From positions 100,548 to 164,547 of the forward strand of contig NZ_PUIC01000010.1 in the NCBI RefSeq assembly GCF_022750545.1: DNA of 64,000 nt, in the 5' to 3' direction. Origin of the DNA: Caulobacter sp. CCUG 60055. GTDB lineage: Bacteria > Pseudomonadota > Alphaproteobacteria > Caulobacterales > Caulobacteraceae. The notes under the pieces were generated by a model. It saw only the letters and a list, made by a program, of their open reading frames with translations. It made no database searches and was not told the origin of the DNA. The first letter of the stretch is position 1; each line of letters opens with the position of its first letter. The translations under genes and the position numbers were made by a program. Of this stretch, positions 10,658-19,753 are shown piece after piece.

Positions 10658-11373
10658 GCGGCCCCCGCGTCGCCATGGTGCTGGCCGCCGGCCTGGGCAC
10701 CCGCATGCGCCCGCTCACCGACGACCGGCCCAAGGCCCTGGTCGAGGTCGGCGGCCGCGCCCTGATGGACCACATGCTCGACCGGCTGGTCGAAGCCGGG
10801 GTCGAGCGGGCGGTGGTCAACGTCCACTACTTCGCCGACCTGGTCGAGGCGCACCTGGCCGCCCGCCGGGCGCGGGGGCTGGGCCCGGCCGTCGCCGTCT
10901 CCGACGAGCGCGCCCAGGCGCTGGAGACCGGCGGCGGTCTCAAGAAGGCCCGCCCATTGCTGGGCGACGACCCGGTCTGGGTGGCCAACATCGATTCGGT
11001 GTGGATCGAGGAGCAGGTCTCGGCCCTGGACGAGGTGGCCCGGGGCTGGGACCCGGCCCGCATGGACGTGCGGCTGCTGCTGGCCCCCGTCGGCCGCTCG
11101 GTCGGGTTCCACGACACCGGCGACGTGTTCCTGGAGGCCGACGGCCGCGTGCGCTTCAAGGCGGCCGGCGAGACCGCGCCCTACGTCTATGTCGGCGTCC
11201 ACATCGCCAAGCCGCAGGTGGTGGAGAACGGGCCCGACGGGCCTTTCGGCCTGTTGCCGATCTGGCGCGAACTGGCCGCCGCCGGCCGGGTGTCCGGCGT
11301 CGCCCCGCCGGGGCTGTGGATGCACGTGGGCGACCCCCAGGCGCGGGAGGCCGCCGAGGCCCGGCTGCGGTGA
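10654..11373 (+). CDS. murU: N-acetylmuramate alpha-1-phosphate uridylyltransferase
   Basis: This 239-residue sugar-1-phosphate nucleotidyltransferase opens with the pyrophosphorylase signature LAAGLGTRMRPLTDDRPKAL at residues 10-29 and has the ETGGGLKKA segment typical of the MurU/HddC group. With AmgK upstream it would make UDP-MurNAc from salvaged MurNAc 1-phosphate in the cytoplasm. The start ATG at 10654 lies in the amgK stop overlap, and its TGA overlaps the GTG start of addB as GTGA. The substrate is inferred from the amgK neighbour. Confidence 0.88.
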   Translation: MSGPRVAMVLAAGLGTRMRPLTDDRPKALVEVGGRALMDHMLDRLVEAGVERAVVNVHYFADLVEAHLAARRARGLGPAVAVSDERAQALETGGGLKKARPLLGDDPVWVANIDSVWIEEQVSALDEVARGWDPARMDVRLLLAPVGRSVGFHDTGDVFLEADGRVRFKAAGETAPYVYVGVHIAKPQVVENGPDGPFGLLPIWRELAAAGRVSGVAPPGLWMHVGDPQAREAAEARLR

Positions 11374-14300
11374 ACGGCTTCGACCGCCTGTTCGGCCGTC
11401 CGCCGCCGCGCTGGTTCACCATTCCCGCGCACCGGCCCTTCGTCGAGGACCTGGCGCTCGGCCTTCATCAGGCGCTGACGCCGCTGGGGCCCGACGCCCT
11501 GTCCGACGCGGTGGTGCTGACGCCGACGCGGCGTGGCGCGCGCACCCTGGCCGAGGCCTTCGTCAAGGCGGCGGGCGGCCAGGCCATGCTGCTGCCGCAG
11601 ATCCGCGCGGTCGGCGACCTCGACGAGGGCGAGCCGCCGTTCGAGCCGGGCGACCTGGCGCTCGACCTGCCGCCGGCGGTCAGCGTCCATCGCCGGCGGT
11701 TCGAGCTGGCCCGTCTGGTCGCCGTCAACGCCCCGCTGTTCGACCGCCGGCTGGACGCCGCCGCCGCGCTAGAGCTGGCCGACGCCCTGGCCGGCTTCCT
11801 CGACAGCGTCGAGATCGAGGAGATCGCCGATCCCGGCCGCGTCGAGGGGCTGGTCGAGGGCGAGCTGGCCCGCCACTGGCTGCGCTCGGCCGAGGTGCTG
11901 AAGCTGGCGCTGGAGGCCTGGCCGCGTCGGCTCGAGGAGATGGGCCTCGTCGACGTCTCCCGCCGGCGGGTCGCCCTCCTGCGCGCCCTGGCCGAGAAAT
12001 GGCGCCTGGACCCGCCCAAGGGCGTGCTGGTCGCCGCCGGCTCCACCGGCACGGCGCCGGCCACGGCGCGGCTGCTGGGCGTCGTCGCCCGCGCGCCGCT
12101 GGGCGCGGTGGTGCTGCCCGGCCTCGACCAGAACCTCGCCGAAAGCGCCTGGGAGCAGGTGGGCGAGCAGCATCCGCAAGGCGCGATGAAGCGCCTGCTC
12201 GACCGCGAGGGCGCGCCGCGCGACGCCGTGGCCTCGTGGCTGCCCGACGCCGAGGCCGAGCCGCGCGGGCGCTGGCGGCGGCGGCTGATCAACGAGGCCC
12301 TGCGCCCGGCCGAGGCCACCGCCGACTGGCGGGCCCAGATCGACGGCCTGCGCCGCGAGGGCGCGGCCGAGGGCGTCGACCCCATCGCCGAGGGCCTGGA
12401 CGGGCTGTCGGTGGTCGCCGCCCGCACCGAGGAGGAGGCCGCCGCCGTCGCCGCCCTGATGCTGCGCGAGGTGCTGGAGACGCCGGGCAAGACCGGGGCC
12501 CTGGTCACGCCCGACCAGGTTTTGGCCCGGCGCGTGGCCGCCCGGCTGGCGCGCTGGGGCGTCGGCGCCGACTCGTCGGCCGGCGCGCCGCTGATCGGTT
12601 TTCCGGTCGGGGTGCTGGCCAACCTCGTCGCGCGGGCGGCGGCCGAGCCCCTCGACCCGGTGCGCCTGCTCGCCATCCTGAAACATCCGTTCGTCCGTCT
12701 CGGCCGGGACGAGGCGGACCTCGCCCGCGCCCGCGAGGCGCTGGAGCGTTACGCCCTGCGCGGGCCGAGGCCGGCCGACTGGGCGGCGATCGCCGACCGG
12801 CTCGACCGCCGCCGCGCGCCGAATCGCGAGGGCGAGGCCCCCGGCCCGGACCGCCTGGCGGGGCTGGACGCCGCCCGGGCCCTGGCCGACGACCTGGCGG
12901 CGGCCATCGACCTGGCGGCCTCGGCCTGGGGCGGCGGCCTGGCCCCGCCTCCGGCGGCGGCCCGCGCCCTGGTCGGCGCGCTGGAGCGGCTGGCGGCCGA
13001 CCCGGGCGGCGATCCCGGCGGCCTGTGGGCCGGCCCGGCCGGCGAGGCGGCCGGCGCGCTGCTGGCCGCCCTGATCGGCGAGGGCGACGGGCTGCCGGCC
13101 GCCGCCGCCGAGGACTTCGCCGACCTGCTGGAGGCCCTGGTCTCCGGCGAGACGGTGCGCACCGGCGGGGCCACCCATCCGCGCATCCGCATCCTGGGGG
13201 CGATCGAGGCCCGCCTGGTGCGCGCCGACCGGCTGATCGTCGCCGGGCTGGAAGAGGGCGTCTGGCCCAAGGCCCCGCCGATCGACCCGTTCCTGTCGCG
13301 ACCGATGCGGGCCCGCCTGGGCCTGCCGCCGCCGGAGCGCCGGGTCGGCCTGGCCGCCCACGACTTCGCCCAGGCCGCCTGCGCGCCCGAGGTGGTGCTG
13401 CTGCACGCCGAGCGGCGCGGCGATGCGCCGGCGGTGAAGTCGCGCTGGCTGTGGCGGCTGGAGACCCTGGCGCGCGGCGCGGACCTGGCGCTGCCCGAGC
13501 GGCCGGAGGTGCTGGCCTGGGCCCGCGCCCTGGACGCGGCGGACGCCTTCCGCCCCGCCCCCCGACCCCGACCCCGGCCGCCCGTCGAGGCGCGGCCGCG
13601 CGAGCTGCCGGTCACCGGGGTCGAGCAGTGGGTGCGCGATCCCTACGCCACCTACGCCCGCCGCATCCTGCGTCTGCGTCCGCTCGACCGGCCCGACGCC
13701 CCGGTGGAGGCGATGGCGCGCGGCACGGCGATCCACGCCGCCTTCGAGCGGTTCGCCAAGGAGCACGCGACCTTGTCGGGGGACGGCGACGCTGCGGCGT
13801 TCGAGGCGATCCTGATCGACAGCCTGATCGCCGCCGGCATGCCGATGGCGCGCATGACCCGCGAGCGGGCCCTGGCCGCCAACGCCGCCCCCTGGGCGGC
13901 CGGGTTCGAGCGCCGCCGCCGCGACGGCGCCCGGCTGCTGATCGAGCAGGAGGGCGCGCTGACCTTCGCCGCGCCGGGCGGGCCGTTCACCGTCACCGCC
14001 AAGGCCGACCGCATCGAGCTGCGCGGCGCCGTCGCCGACGTGCTCGACTTCAAGACCGGCATGCCGCCCAGCCAGCCGCAGATCGAGAGCGGGCTGGCGC
14101 CGCAGCTCACCCTGACGGCGGCGATCCTGCAAGGCGGCGGCTTCGCCGAGGCCGGCCGCGCGACGCCGGGGGACCTGATCTATGTGCGGGTGTCCGGCGG
14201 GCGCAAACCGGGCGAGGAGATCGTCCGCGCCGCCGCCGGCGAGAGCGCCGACCTGGCCGCGCGGGCGCTGGAGGGGCTGCAGGCCCGCGCCGCCTTCTTC

Positions 14301-14438
14301 GACGATCCGTCCACGCCCTATGTCTCCTGGGCGACGCCGCAGTTCATCGACCGCTATGGCGGCGACTACGACCATCTGGCCCGCCTGTGGGAATGGCACG
14401 TCATCGGCGAGGGCGACGCCGGGGAGGGCGGCGAATGA
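11370..14438 (+). CDS. addB: Double-strand break repair protein AddB
   Basis: This 1022-residue subunit of the AddAB helicase-nuclease processes DNA double-strand ends for RecA. It matches the alphaproteobacterial AddB pattern: no clear Walker A loop in the N-terminal third, a central helicase-like region (VVAARTEEEAAAVAALM; IAGLEEGVWP near residue 620) and a C-terminal PD-(D/E)xK nuclease with the LDFKTG motif at about residue 893. The frame is open far upstream, but the GTG at 11370 overlaps the murU stop and begins the family sequence (NGFDRLFGRPPPRWFTIPAH), so this start is chosen. Its stop overlaps the addA ATG. Confidence 0.93.
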   Translation: MNGFDRLFGRPPPRWFTIPAHRPFVEDLALGLHQALTPLGPDALSDAVVLTPTRRGARTLAEAFVKAAGGQAMLLPQIRAVGDLDEGEPPFEPGDLALDLPPAVSVHRRRFELARLVAVNAPLFDRRLDAAAALELADALAGFLDSVEIEEIADPGRVEGLVEGELARHWLRSAEVLKLALEAWPRRLEEMGLVDVSRRRVALLRALAEKWRLDPPKGVLVAAGSTGTAPATARLLGVVARAPLGAVVLPGLDQNLAESAWEQVGEQHPQGAMKRLLDREGAPRDAVASWLPDAEAEPRGRWRRRLINEALRPAEATADWRAQIDGLRREGAAEGVDPIAEGLDGLSVVAARTEEEAAAVAALMLREVLETPGKTGALVTPDQVLARRVAARLARWGVGADSSAGAPLIGFPVGVLANLVARAAAEPLDPVRLLAILKHPFVRLGRDEADLARAREALERYALRGPRPADWAAIADRLDRRRAPNREGEAPGPDRLAGLDAARALADDLAAAIDLAASAWGGGLAPPPAAARALVGALERLAADPGGDPGGLWAGPAGEAAGALLAALIGEGDGLPAAAAEDFADLLEALVSGETVRTGGATHPRIRILGAIEARLVRADRLIVAGLEEGVWPKAPPIDPFLSRPMRARLGLPPPERRVGLAAHDFAQAACAPEVVLLHAERRGDAPAVKSRWLWRLETLARGADLALPERPEVLAWARALDAADAFRPAPRPRPRPPVEARPRELPVTGVEQWVRDPYATYARRILRLRPLDRPDAPVEAMARGTAIHAAFERFAKEHATLSGDGDAAAFEAILIDSLIAAGMPMARMTRERALAANAAPWAAGFERRRRDGARLLIEQEGALTFAAPGGPFTVTAKADRIELRGAVADVLDFKTGMPPSQPQIESGLAPQLTLTAAILQGGGFAEAGRATPGDLIYVRVSGGRKPGEEIVRAAAGESADLAARALEGLQARAAFFDDPSTPYVSWATPQFIDRYGGDYDHLARLWEWHVIGEGDAGEGGE

Positions 14439-17400
14439 TCCGGCCCGCCCTCAACCCGCAGATCCTCGCCTCGGACCCCGACTGCTCGGTCTCGGTCACC
14501 GCCAACGCCGGCTCGGGCAAGACCTCGACCCTGGTCAGCCGCGTGGCCCGCCTGCTGCTGCGCGGGGCCTCGCCCGAGACGATCCTCTGCGTCACCTACA
14601 CCAAGGCCGCCGCCGCCGAGATGCAGCGCCGGCTCTATCAGGACCTCGGCGGCTGGGCGGTGATGGCCGACGAGGCGCTGATCAAGGCGCTGGAGAAGAT
14701 CGACGAGCAGCCGCGCGACCTGTCGCGGGCCCGGGCCCTGTTCGCCCGCGCCCTGGAGACGCCTGGCGGGCTGAAGATCCAGACCATCCACGCCTTCTGC
14801 GAAAAGCTGCTGCGGCGCTTTCCGCTGGAGGCCGGCGTCTCGCCGGGCTTCAGCGTGCTGGAGGACGCGGCGGCGGCCGAGGTCTCGGCCCGGGCCCGCG
14901 ACGACCTGGCCCGCTTCGCCCTGGCCGACGGCGACGGGCCGCTGGGCCGGGCCTACGCCCACTTCTCGGTCGAGCTGGACTACGGCCGCTTCAACGACAT
15001 GTTCGCCGCCTTCGAGGCGCGGCGGCTGGCGATCGAGGCCTATGTCGACGCCTGCGAAGGCGGCGCGTCCGAGGATGTCTGGGCCCGCTGCGGCTTTTCC
15101 GAACCGATCGAGCCTGAGGCCGTCGAGGCCGAGGCGGCCGCCGGCGTCGACTGGGCGGCCTGGACGCGCGCCGCCGAGGCCCTGGCTCGCGGCACGGCGG
15201 CGACCGACCAGCCGCTGGCGGCGGAGATGCGGGCCGCCGCCGCCGATCCGGACTTCGCGGCGATCTGGTCGGTGTTCCGCACCCAGGCCGGCAAGCCCAA
15301 GGCGCGGCTGGGCACCAGCGGGGTCGATCCCGCCGCCCGCGAATGGCTGATCGGGGAGCAGGCCCGGCTGGCCGAGGCCGTCGAGCGGGCCAAGGCCGCC
15401 CGGATCGCCCGCGACAGCGTCTACGCCCTGACCCTGGCCCGCGCCTACGCCAGCCTCTACGACGCCTCGAAGACGGCCAAGGGGGGACTGGACTTCGGCG
15501 ACCTCATCGCCCGCACCCACGACCTTCTGACCGTGCGCGCCGACGCCGCCTGGGCGCTCTACAAGCTGGACGGCGGCGTCGACCATGTGCTGCTGGACGA
15601 GGCCCAGGACACCGCCCCCGACCAGTGGGACATCCTGGAGGTGCTGACGGGAGAGTTCTTCGCCGGCGCCGGGGCCGACGCGCGGGCGCGGACGATCTTC
15701 GCCGTCGGCGACGAGAAGCAGTCGATCTACTCGTTCCAGGGGGCCGCGCCGGAGCGGTTCCTGGCCGAGACGCGCGCCTATCAGAGCCTGGTCGAGGCGG
15801 CCGGGCGGCCCTTCCGCCGCGTCGACCTGCTGGAGAGCTGGCGCTCGACGCCGGAGGTGCTGGCCTTCGTCGACGCCGTGTTCGCCGATCCCGAGGCCCG
15901 CGCCGGCCTGCGCCCGGACGCCCTGACCGCCGAGGAGCCGGTGGTCCATATCGCCAACCGGCCGCCGGGCGGCGGGACGGTCGACCTGTGGCCGCTGGAG
16001 CGGACCGAGCCCGAGGACGACCCCGATCCGTGGACGCCGGTCGACGCCGAGCCGCCCGAAGGGGCGAACAAGAAGCTGGCCCGGCGCATCGCCCGCGAGA
16101 TCAAGGCGGCCGTCAACCGGGGCGAGGCGGTGTTCGACAAGGAGACGCGGGCCTGGCGGCCGGCGGGCTACGGCGACTTCCTGATCCTGGTGCGCCGGCG
16201 CAAGGCCCTGTTCCACGAGATCATCCGGGCGTTGAAGCGCGAGGGCGCGCCGGTGGGCGGGGCCGACCGGCTGAAGCTGTCGGACCACGTGGTGTTCAAG
16301 GACCTGATCGGCCTCGCCCAGTTCGCCCTGTTTCCCAAGGACGACCTGACCCTGGCCGCTCTGCTGCGCAGCCCGTTCTGCGACGTCTCCGAGCAGGACC
16401 TCTACGACCTCGTCCAGCCGCGCGAGGGCTCGGTCTGGTCGGCCCTGGCCCGGCGCGGCGACGAGCGCGAAGGCTGGGCCGACGCCCGCGCCTTCCTGGG
16501 CTGGGCCAAGGCCGAGGCCCAGGCCCGCGCGCCGTTCGACTTCTACGCCCGCATGCTGACCCGGCTGGACCGGGACGGCCGCTCGATGCGCGCCCGCATT
16601 CTCACCCGGCTGGGCCCCGAGGCCGAGGACGCCCTCGACGCCTTCCTGGCCCAGGCCCTGGCGGCCGAGGCGCGGGGCGTCCACGCCCTGGAGGCCTTCG
16701 TCGCCGACATGGCCTCGGCCGAGATCGACGTCAAACGCGAGCAGGAGGACGGCAAGGGCGAGGTGCGGGTGATGACCGCCCACGGCGCCAAGGGTCTGGA
16801 GGCGCCGGTGGTCTTCCTGCCCGACACCACCAGCCGCGCCCTGGCCCTGGGCGGGCCGCTGCTCGACGCCGAGGGCGGCGGTTTCCTGTGGGCGCCGCGC
16901 AAGGCCGACGACTGCGCGCCGTCGGCGGCGGCGCGGGCGCGGCGCGAGGACGCGGCCAGGAACGAGAGCTTGCGCCTGCTCTATGTCGCCCTGACCCGCG
17001 CCCGCGACCGGCTGGTCGTCTGCGGCGTGGCCGTCCAGGACCGCTTCTACCGGGGCAGCTGGCACGACGTCGTCAGCCGCGCCCTGGCCACGCCGGTCGT
17101 GCAGGCGGGCCTGCGCAAGGTCGCGGTCGGCGACATGCAGGTCGATCGCTACGGCGCCGATCCCGACACCCTGCCGGCCGCCGCCGCGACAGTCGCCGCG
17201 ACGGCCTCCATGCCGGACTGGGCGCGCCGCCTGGCCCCGGCCGAGGCGGCCGGCGCGCGCTACGCCGCCCCGTCGACCCTGGCCGAGAGCGGCCGGGGGC
17301 CGTCGCCGTCGCCGACCGCCGTGCTGGGCGGGCTTGGGCGTTATCGTCGCGGCGAACTGGTCCACCGGCTGCTGCAGGCGTTGCCGGACCTGCCGCCGGC

Positions 17401-17857
17401 CGAGCGGGCCGCCGCGGCGGTCCGGCTGCTGGAGCGCGAGCGCGACCTTTCCGACGCCCAGCGCGACGAGATGGCCGCCGCCGCCCTGGGGGTGCTGGAC
17501 GATCCGCGTTTCGCGGCGGTGTTCGGCCCGGGCTCGCGCGCCGAGGTGGCCGTCGCCGGCGCCGCGCCGGAGCTGCCGCCCGGGCTGGCGGTGTCGGGCC
17601 GCGTCGACCGGCTGGTGGTGGAGGTCGACCGCGTCCTGGTGGTCGATTTCAAGACCAACCGGCCCTCGCCCGCCCGCATCGAGGACGCCGACCCGGCCTA
17701 TCTGGTGCAGATGGCGGTCTATTCGGCGGTGCTGCGCGCGGTGTTTCCCGGGCGGCGGATCGAGGCGGCCCTGGTCTGGACCGATGGACCGAAACTGATG
17801 CCGGTGCCAGAAAACATCATCGTGAACACCTTGGCCGGGCTGTCAGGCCGCAGTTGA
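14435..17857 (+). CDS. addA: Double-strand break repair helicase AddA
   Basis: This 1140-residue UvrD/Rep-type helicase-nuclease is the motor subunit of AddAB. Walker A is NAGSGKTSTL at residues 24-33, the Walker B/motif II LLDEAQDT is near residue 388, motif III/IV VGDEKQSIYSFQGA follows, motif VI is LYVALTRARDRL near residue 850, and the C-terminal nuclease motif VVDFKTNRP is near residue 1070. The ATG at 14435 overlaps the addB stop as ATGA; the long open frame upstream is only a G+C-rich shadow. trxA follows 78 bases later. Confidence 0.97.
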   Translation: MIRPALNPQILASDPDCSVSVTANAGSGKTSTLVSRVARLLLRGASPETILCVTYTKAAAAEMQRRLYQDLGGWAVMADEALIKALEKIDEQPRDLSRARALFARALETPGGLKIQTIHAFCEKLLRRFPLEAGVSPGFSVLEDAAAAEVSARARDDLARFALADGDGPLGRAYAHFSVELDYGRFNDMFAAFEARRLAIEAYVDACEGGASEDVWARCGFSEPIEPEAVEAEAAAGVDWAAWTRAAEALARGTAATDQPLAAEMRAAAADPDFAAIWSVFRTQAGKPKARLGTSGVDPAAREWLIGEQARLAEAVERAKAARIARDSVYALTLARAYASLYDASKTAKGGLDFGDLIARTHDLLTVRADAAWALYKLDGGVDHVLLDEAQDTAPDQWDILEVLTGEFFAGAGADARARTIFAVGDEKQSIYSFQGAAPERFLAETRAYQSLVEAAGRPFRRVDLLESWRSTPEVLAFVDAVFADPEARAGLRPDALTAEEPVVHIANRPPGGGTVDLWPLERTEPEDDPDPWTPVDAEPPEGANKKLARRIAREIKAAVNRGEAVFDKETRAWRPAGYGDFLILVRRRKALFHEIIRALKREGAPVGGADRLKLSDHVVFKDLIGLAQFALFPKDDLTLAALLRSPFCDVSEQDLYDLVQPREGSVWSALARRGDEREGWADARAFLGWAKAEAQARAPFDFYARMLTRLDRDGRSMRARILTRLGPEAEDALDAFLAQALAAEARGVHALEAFVADMASAEIDVKREQEDGKGEVRVMTAHGAKGLEAPVVFLPDTTSRALALGGPLLDAEGGGFLWAPRKADDCAPSAAARARREDAARNESLRLLYVALTRARDRLVVCGVAVQDRFYRGSWHDVVSRALATPVVQAGLRKVAVGDMQVDRYGADPDTLPAAAATVAATASMPDWARRLAPAEAAGARYAAPSTLAESGRGPSPSPTAVLGGLGRYRRGELVHRLLQALPDLPPAERAAAAVRLLERERDLSDAQRDEMAAAALGVLDDPRFAAVFGPGSRAEVAVAGAAPELPPGLAVSGRVDRLVVEVDRVLVVDFKTNRPSPARIEDADPAYLVQMAVYSAVLRAVFPGRRIEAALVWTDGPKLMPVPENIIVNTLAGLSGRS

Positions 17858-17935
17858 TCGCGGCCCGGCTCGGCCCTACATCGGACCATCGAAGCGCGCG
17901 GCGAGGTGAGTCCGGCGCGCAGCAGGAGCCTGTTC

Positions 17936-18271
17936 ATGAGCACCGTTAAGGTCACGGACGAAACGTTCGAACGCGACGTGCTGAAAGCTGAAAAGCCGGT
18001 CCTGGTGGACTTCTGGGCCGAGTGGTGCGGCCCGTGCAAGCAGATCGCCCCGGCGCTGGAGCAGATCGGCGAGGAGCTGGCCGACGTGGTCACCGTCGCC
18101 AAGCTGAACATCGAGGAAAGCCCGACCACCCCGTCGCGCTACGGCGTGCGCGGCATTCCGACCATGATGCTGTTCCGCGGCGGCCAGATGGCGTCGATGA
18201 AGGTCGGCGCCATGCCCAAGCAGAAGATCCTCGACTGGCTGAACGAAGTCGGCGTCCAGGCGGCCGCCTGA
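17936..18271 (+). CDS. trxA: Thioredoxin
   Basis: This 111-residue cytoplasmic disulfide reductase has the active site WCGPC with Cys31 and Cys34, followed by the cis-Pro loop RGIPTMMLF. The family length is normal. The start is ATG at 17936, eight bases after an AGGAG ribosome site; an in-frame start 30 bases upstream has no such site. It follows addA by 78 bases, so it may be read from the same transcript or from its own promoter in the gap. It converges with folC across a G+C-rich hairpin. Confidence 0.97.
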   Translation: MSTVKVTDETFERDVLKAEKPVLVDFWAEWCGPCKQIAPALEQIGEELADVVTVAKLNIEESPTTPSRYGVRGIPTMMLFRGGQMASMKVGAMPKQKILDWLNEVGVQAAA

Positions 18272-18279
18272 CGTCCTTG

Positions 18280-18317
18280 GCCCTCCCGGCCGGCCCCGCG
18301 CGGGCGCGCCGGAGGGC
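18280..18317. terminator. Hairpin between convergent trxA and folC
   Basis: GCCCTCC at 18280-18286 pairs with GGAGGGC at 18311-18317, extended inward by GGC/GCC past a one-base bulge. It occupies the 54-base gap between the two convergent stops, where a bidirectional terminator is expected. It has no T tract on either strand, so its function is uncertain. Confidence 0.35.
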
Positions 18318-18325
18318 GGCGAGGA

Positions 18326-19645
18326 TCAGACGGGCCAGGTCTCCGGGCTGAGCGCCAGGACCTCGCCCGCCAGGTGCAGCGATCCGCAGATGACGATGCG
18401 CGGCGGCGCGCCCTCCACGGCGAGGGCGCGCCGCATTGCGTCGTGGACGCCGTCGCAGGGATCGGCGACCAGCCCGGCCTCGCCGGCGGCCAGCGCCAGG
18501 TCGTCGGGCGAGGCGGCGGCCTCGGCCTCGAAGGCGGTGGTCAGCACCATCGGCGACACCTCGGCCAGCGGCGCGAAGAAGCCGCGGGCGTCCTTGCGCG
18601 CCAACAGACCGCAGATCAGCACGGTGGGACGGCCGTCCCGCGCCTGCAGTGCGGCGAGGGCCTGAGCCAGGGCCCGGCCGGCGTGGGGGTTGTGGCCGCC
18701 GTCGAGCCAGAGGTCGGCGCCGCGCTCGGCGGCCATGGCCGCCAGCGGTCCCTGGGTCAGGCGTTGGAACCGCGCCGGCCAAACGGCGCCGGCGACGCCC
18801 CGGGCGATGGCGGTCTCGTCGATCCGCGCTTCCTCCAGGGCCAGGGCGGCGGCCACGGCCAGGCCGGCGTTGTCGAACTGATGCGGGCCGAACAGGCTGG
18901 GCGCGGGCAGGTCGAGCAGGCGGTCGGGCGTTTGCACCATCAGCCGGCCGCGCTCGCTCCAGGCGTCGATCTCGCGGCCGATCACCGTCAGCGGCGCGCC
19001 CAGCGCCTCGGCGCGGGCCTCGATCACCGCCATGGCCTCGTCGTGCTGGCGCGCGACCACGGCCGGCGCGCCGGCCTTGATGATGCCGGCCTTTTCGCCG
19101 GCGATGGCGGTCAGGGTGTCGCCCAGGAACTCGCGGTGATCGATGTCGACCGGGGTGACGACGCTGACGGCCGGCCGGTCGACGACGTTGGTGGCGTCCA
19201 GCACGCCGCCCAGGCCGACCTCCAGCAGGCACAGGTCGGCGGGGGTCTCGGCGAAGGCCTGGAACGCCGCCGCCGTGGTGATCTCGAAGAAGGTGATCGG
19301 CTCGCCGGCGTTGGCCGCCTCGACCCGCTCCAGGACGTCGGCCAGGCGGTCCTCGTCGATCAGCCTGCCGGCCAGGCGGATGCGCTCGGCGAACCGCACG
19401 AGGTGCGGCGAGGTGAACACATGCACCTTGAGTCCGGCGGCCTCGCCGATGGCGCGCAGATAGGCGACGGTCGAGCCCTTGCCGTTGGTGCCGGCCACAT
19501 GGACCACCGGCGGCAGCAGGCGTTCGGGATGGCCCAGGGCCGCGCACAGCCGGCGCATGCGGCCCAGCGACAGGTCGATGCGGTTGGGGTGCAGGGCGCG
19601 CAGGCGCTCCAGCGCGGCGTCGTGCGGGCGAAGCTGATCGGTCAT
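18326..19645 (-). CDS. folC: Folylpolyglutamate synthase / dihydrofolate synthase
   Basis: This 439-residue Mur-ligase-fold enzyme adds glutamate to dihydropteroate and folates. The ATP loop is GTNGKGST at residues 52-59, the SPHLVRFAERIR signature follows, and the C-terminal LDGGHNPHAG motif is present. The start is set at the ATG at 19645-19643, because the ribosome site GGAGG lies nine bases upstream of it; the in-frame ATG three codons earlier abuts that site directly, and further upstream is non-family sequence. It follows accD on the same strand, as in many proteobacteria. Confidence 0.95.
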   Translation of the reverse strand: MTDQLRPHDAALERLRALHPNRIDLSLGRMRRLCAALGHPERLLPPVVHVAGTNGKGSTVAYLRAIGEAAGLKVHVFTSPHLVRFAERIRLAGRLIDEDRLADVLERVEAANAGEPITFFEITTAAAFQAFAETPADLCLLEVGLGGVLDATNVVDRPAVSVVTPVDIDHREFLGDTLTAIAGEKAGIIKAGAPAVVARQHDEAMAVIEARAEALGAPLTVIGREIDAWSERGRLMVQTPDRLLDLPAPSLFGPHQFDNAGLAVAAALALEEARIDETAIARGVAGAVWPARFQRLTQGPLAAMAAERGADLWLDGGHNPHAGRALAQALAALQARDGRPTVLICGLLARKDARGFFAPLAEVSPMVLTTAFEAEAAASPDDLALAAGEAGLVADPCDGVHDAMRRALAVEGAPPRIVICGSLHLAGEVLALSPETWPV

Positions 19646-19753
19646 GCGGTCCATCCTCCCCCGGAGGGCCCTTGGGGCCGCCGGGGCGCGGGGACGGGAT
19701 AGCACCGGCGGGGGCGGGGGCAAGCCCCGATCCCCGGCCGAGACGGCCTGGCC

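Noticed and set aside
10575-11369. Long in-frame extension upstream of addB
   Set aside because: The extension overlaps murU and encodes Arg/Pro/Gly-rich shadow sequence. The GTG at 11370 fits the family start and the GTGA overlap.
11189-14434. Long in-frame extension upstream of addA
   Set aside because: It overlaps addB in a different frame and has no helicase sequence before the Walker A loop at the ATG 14435.
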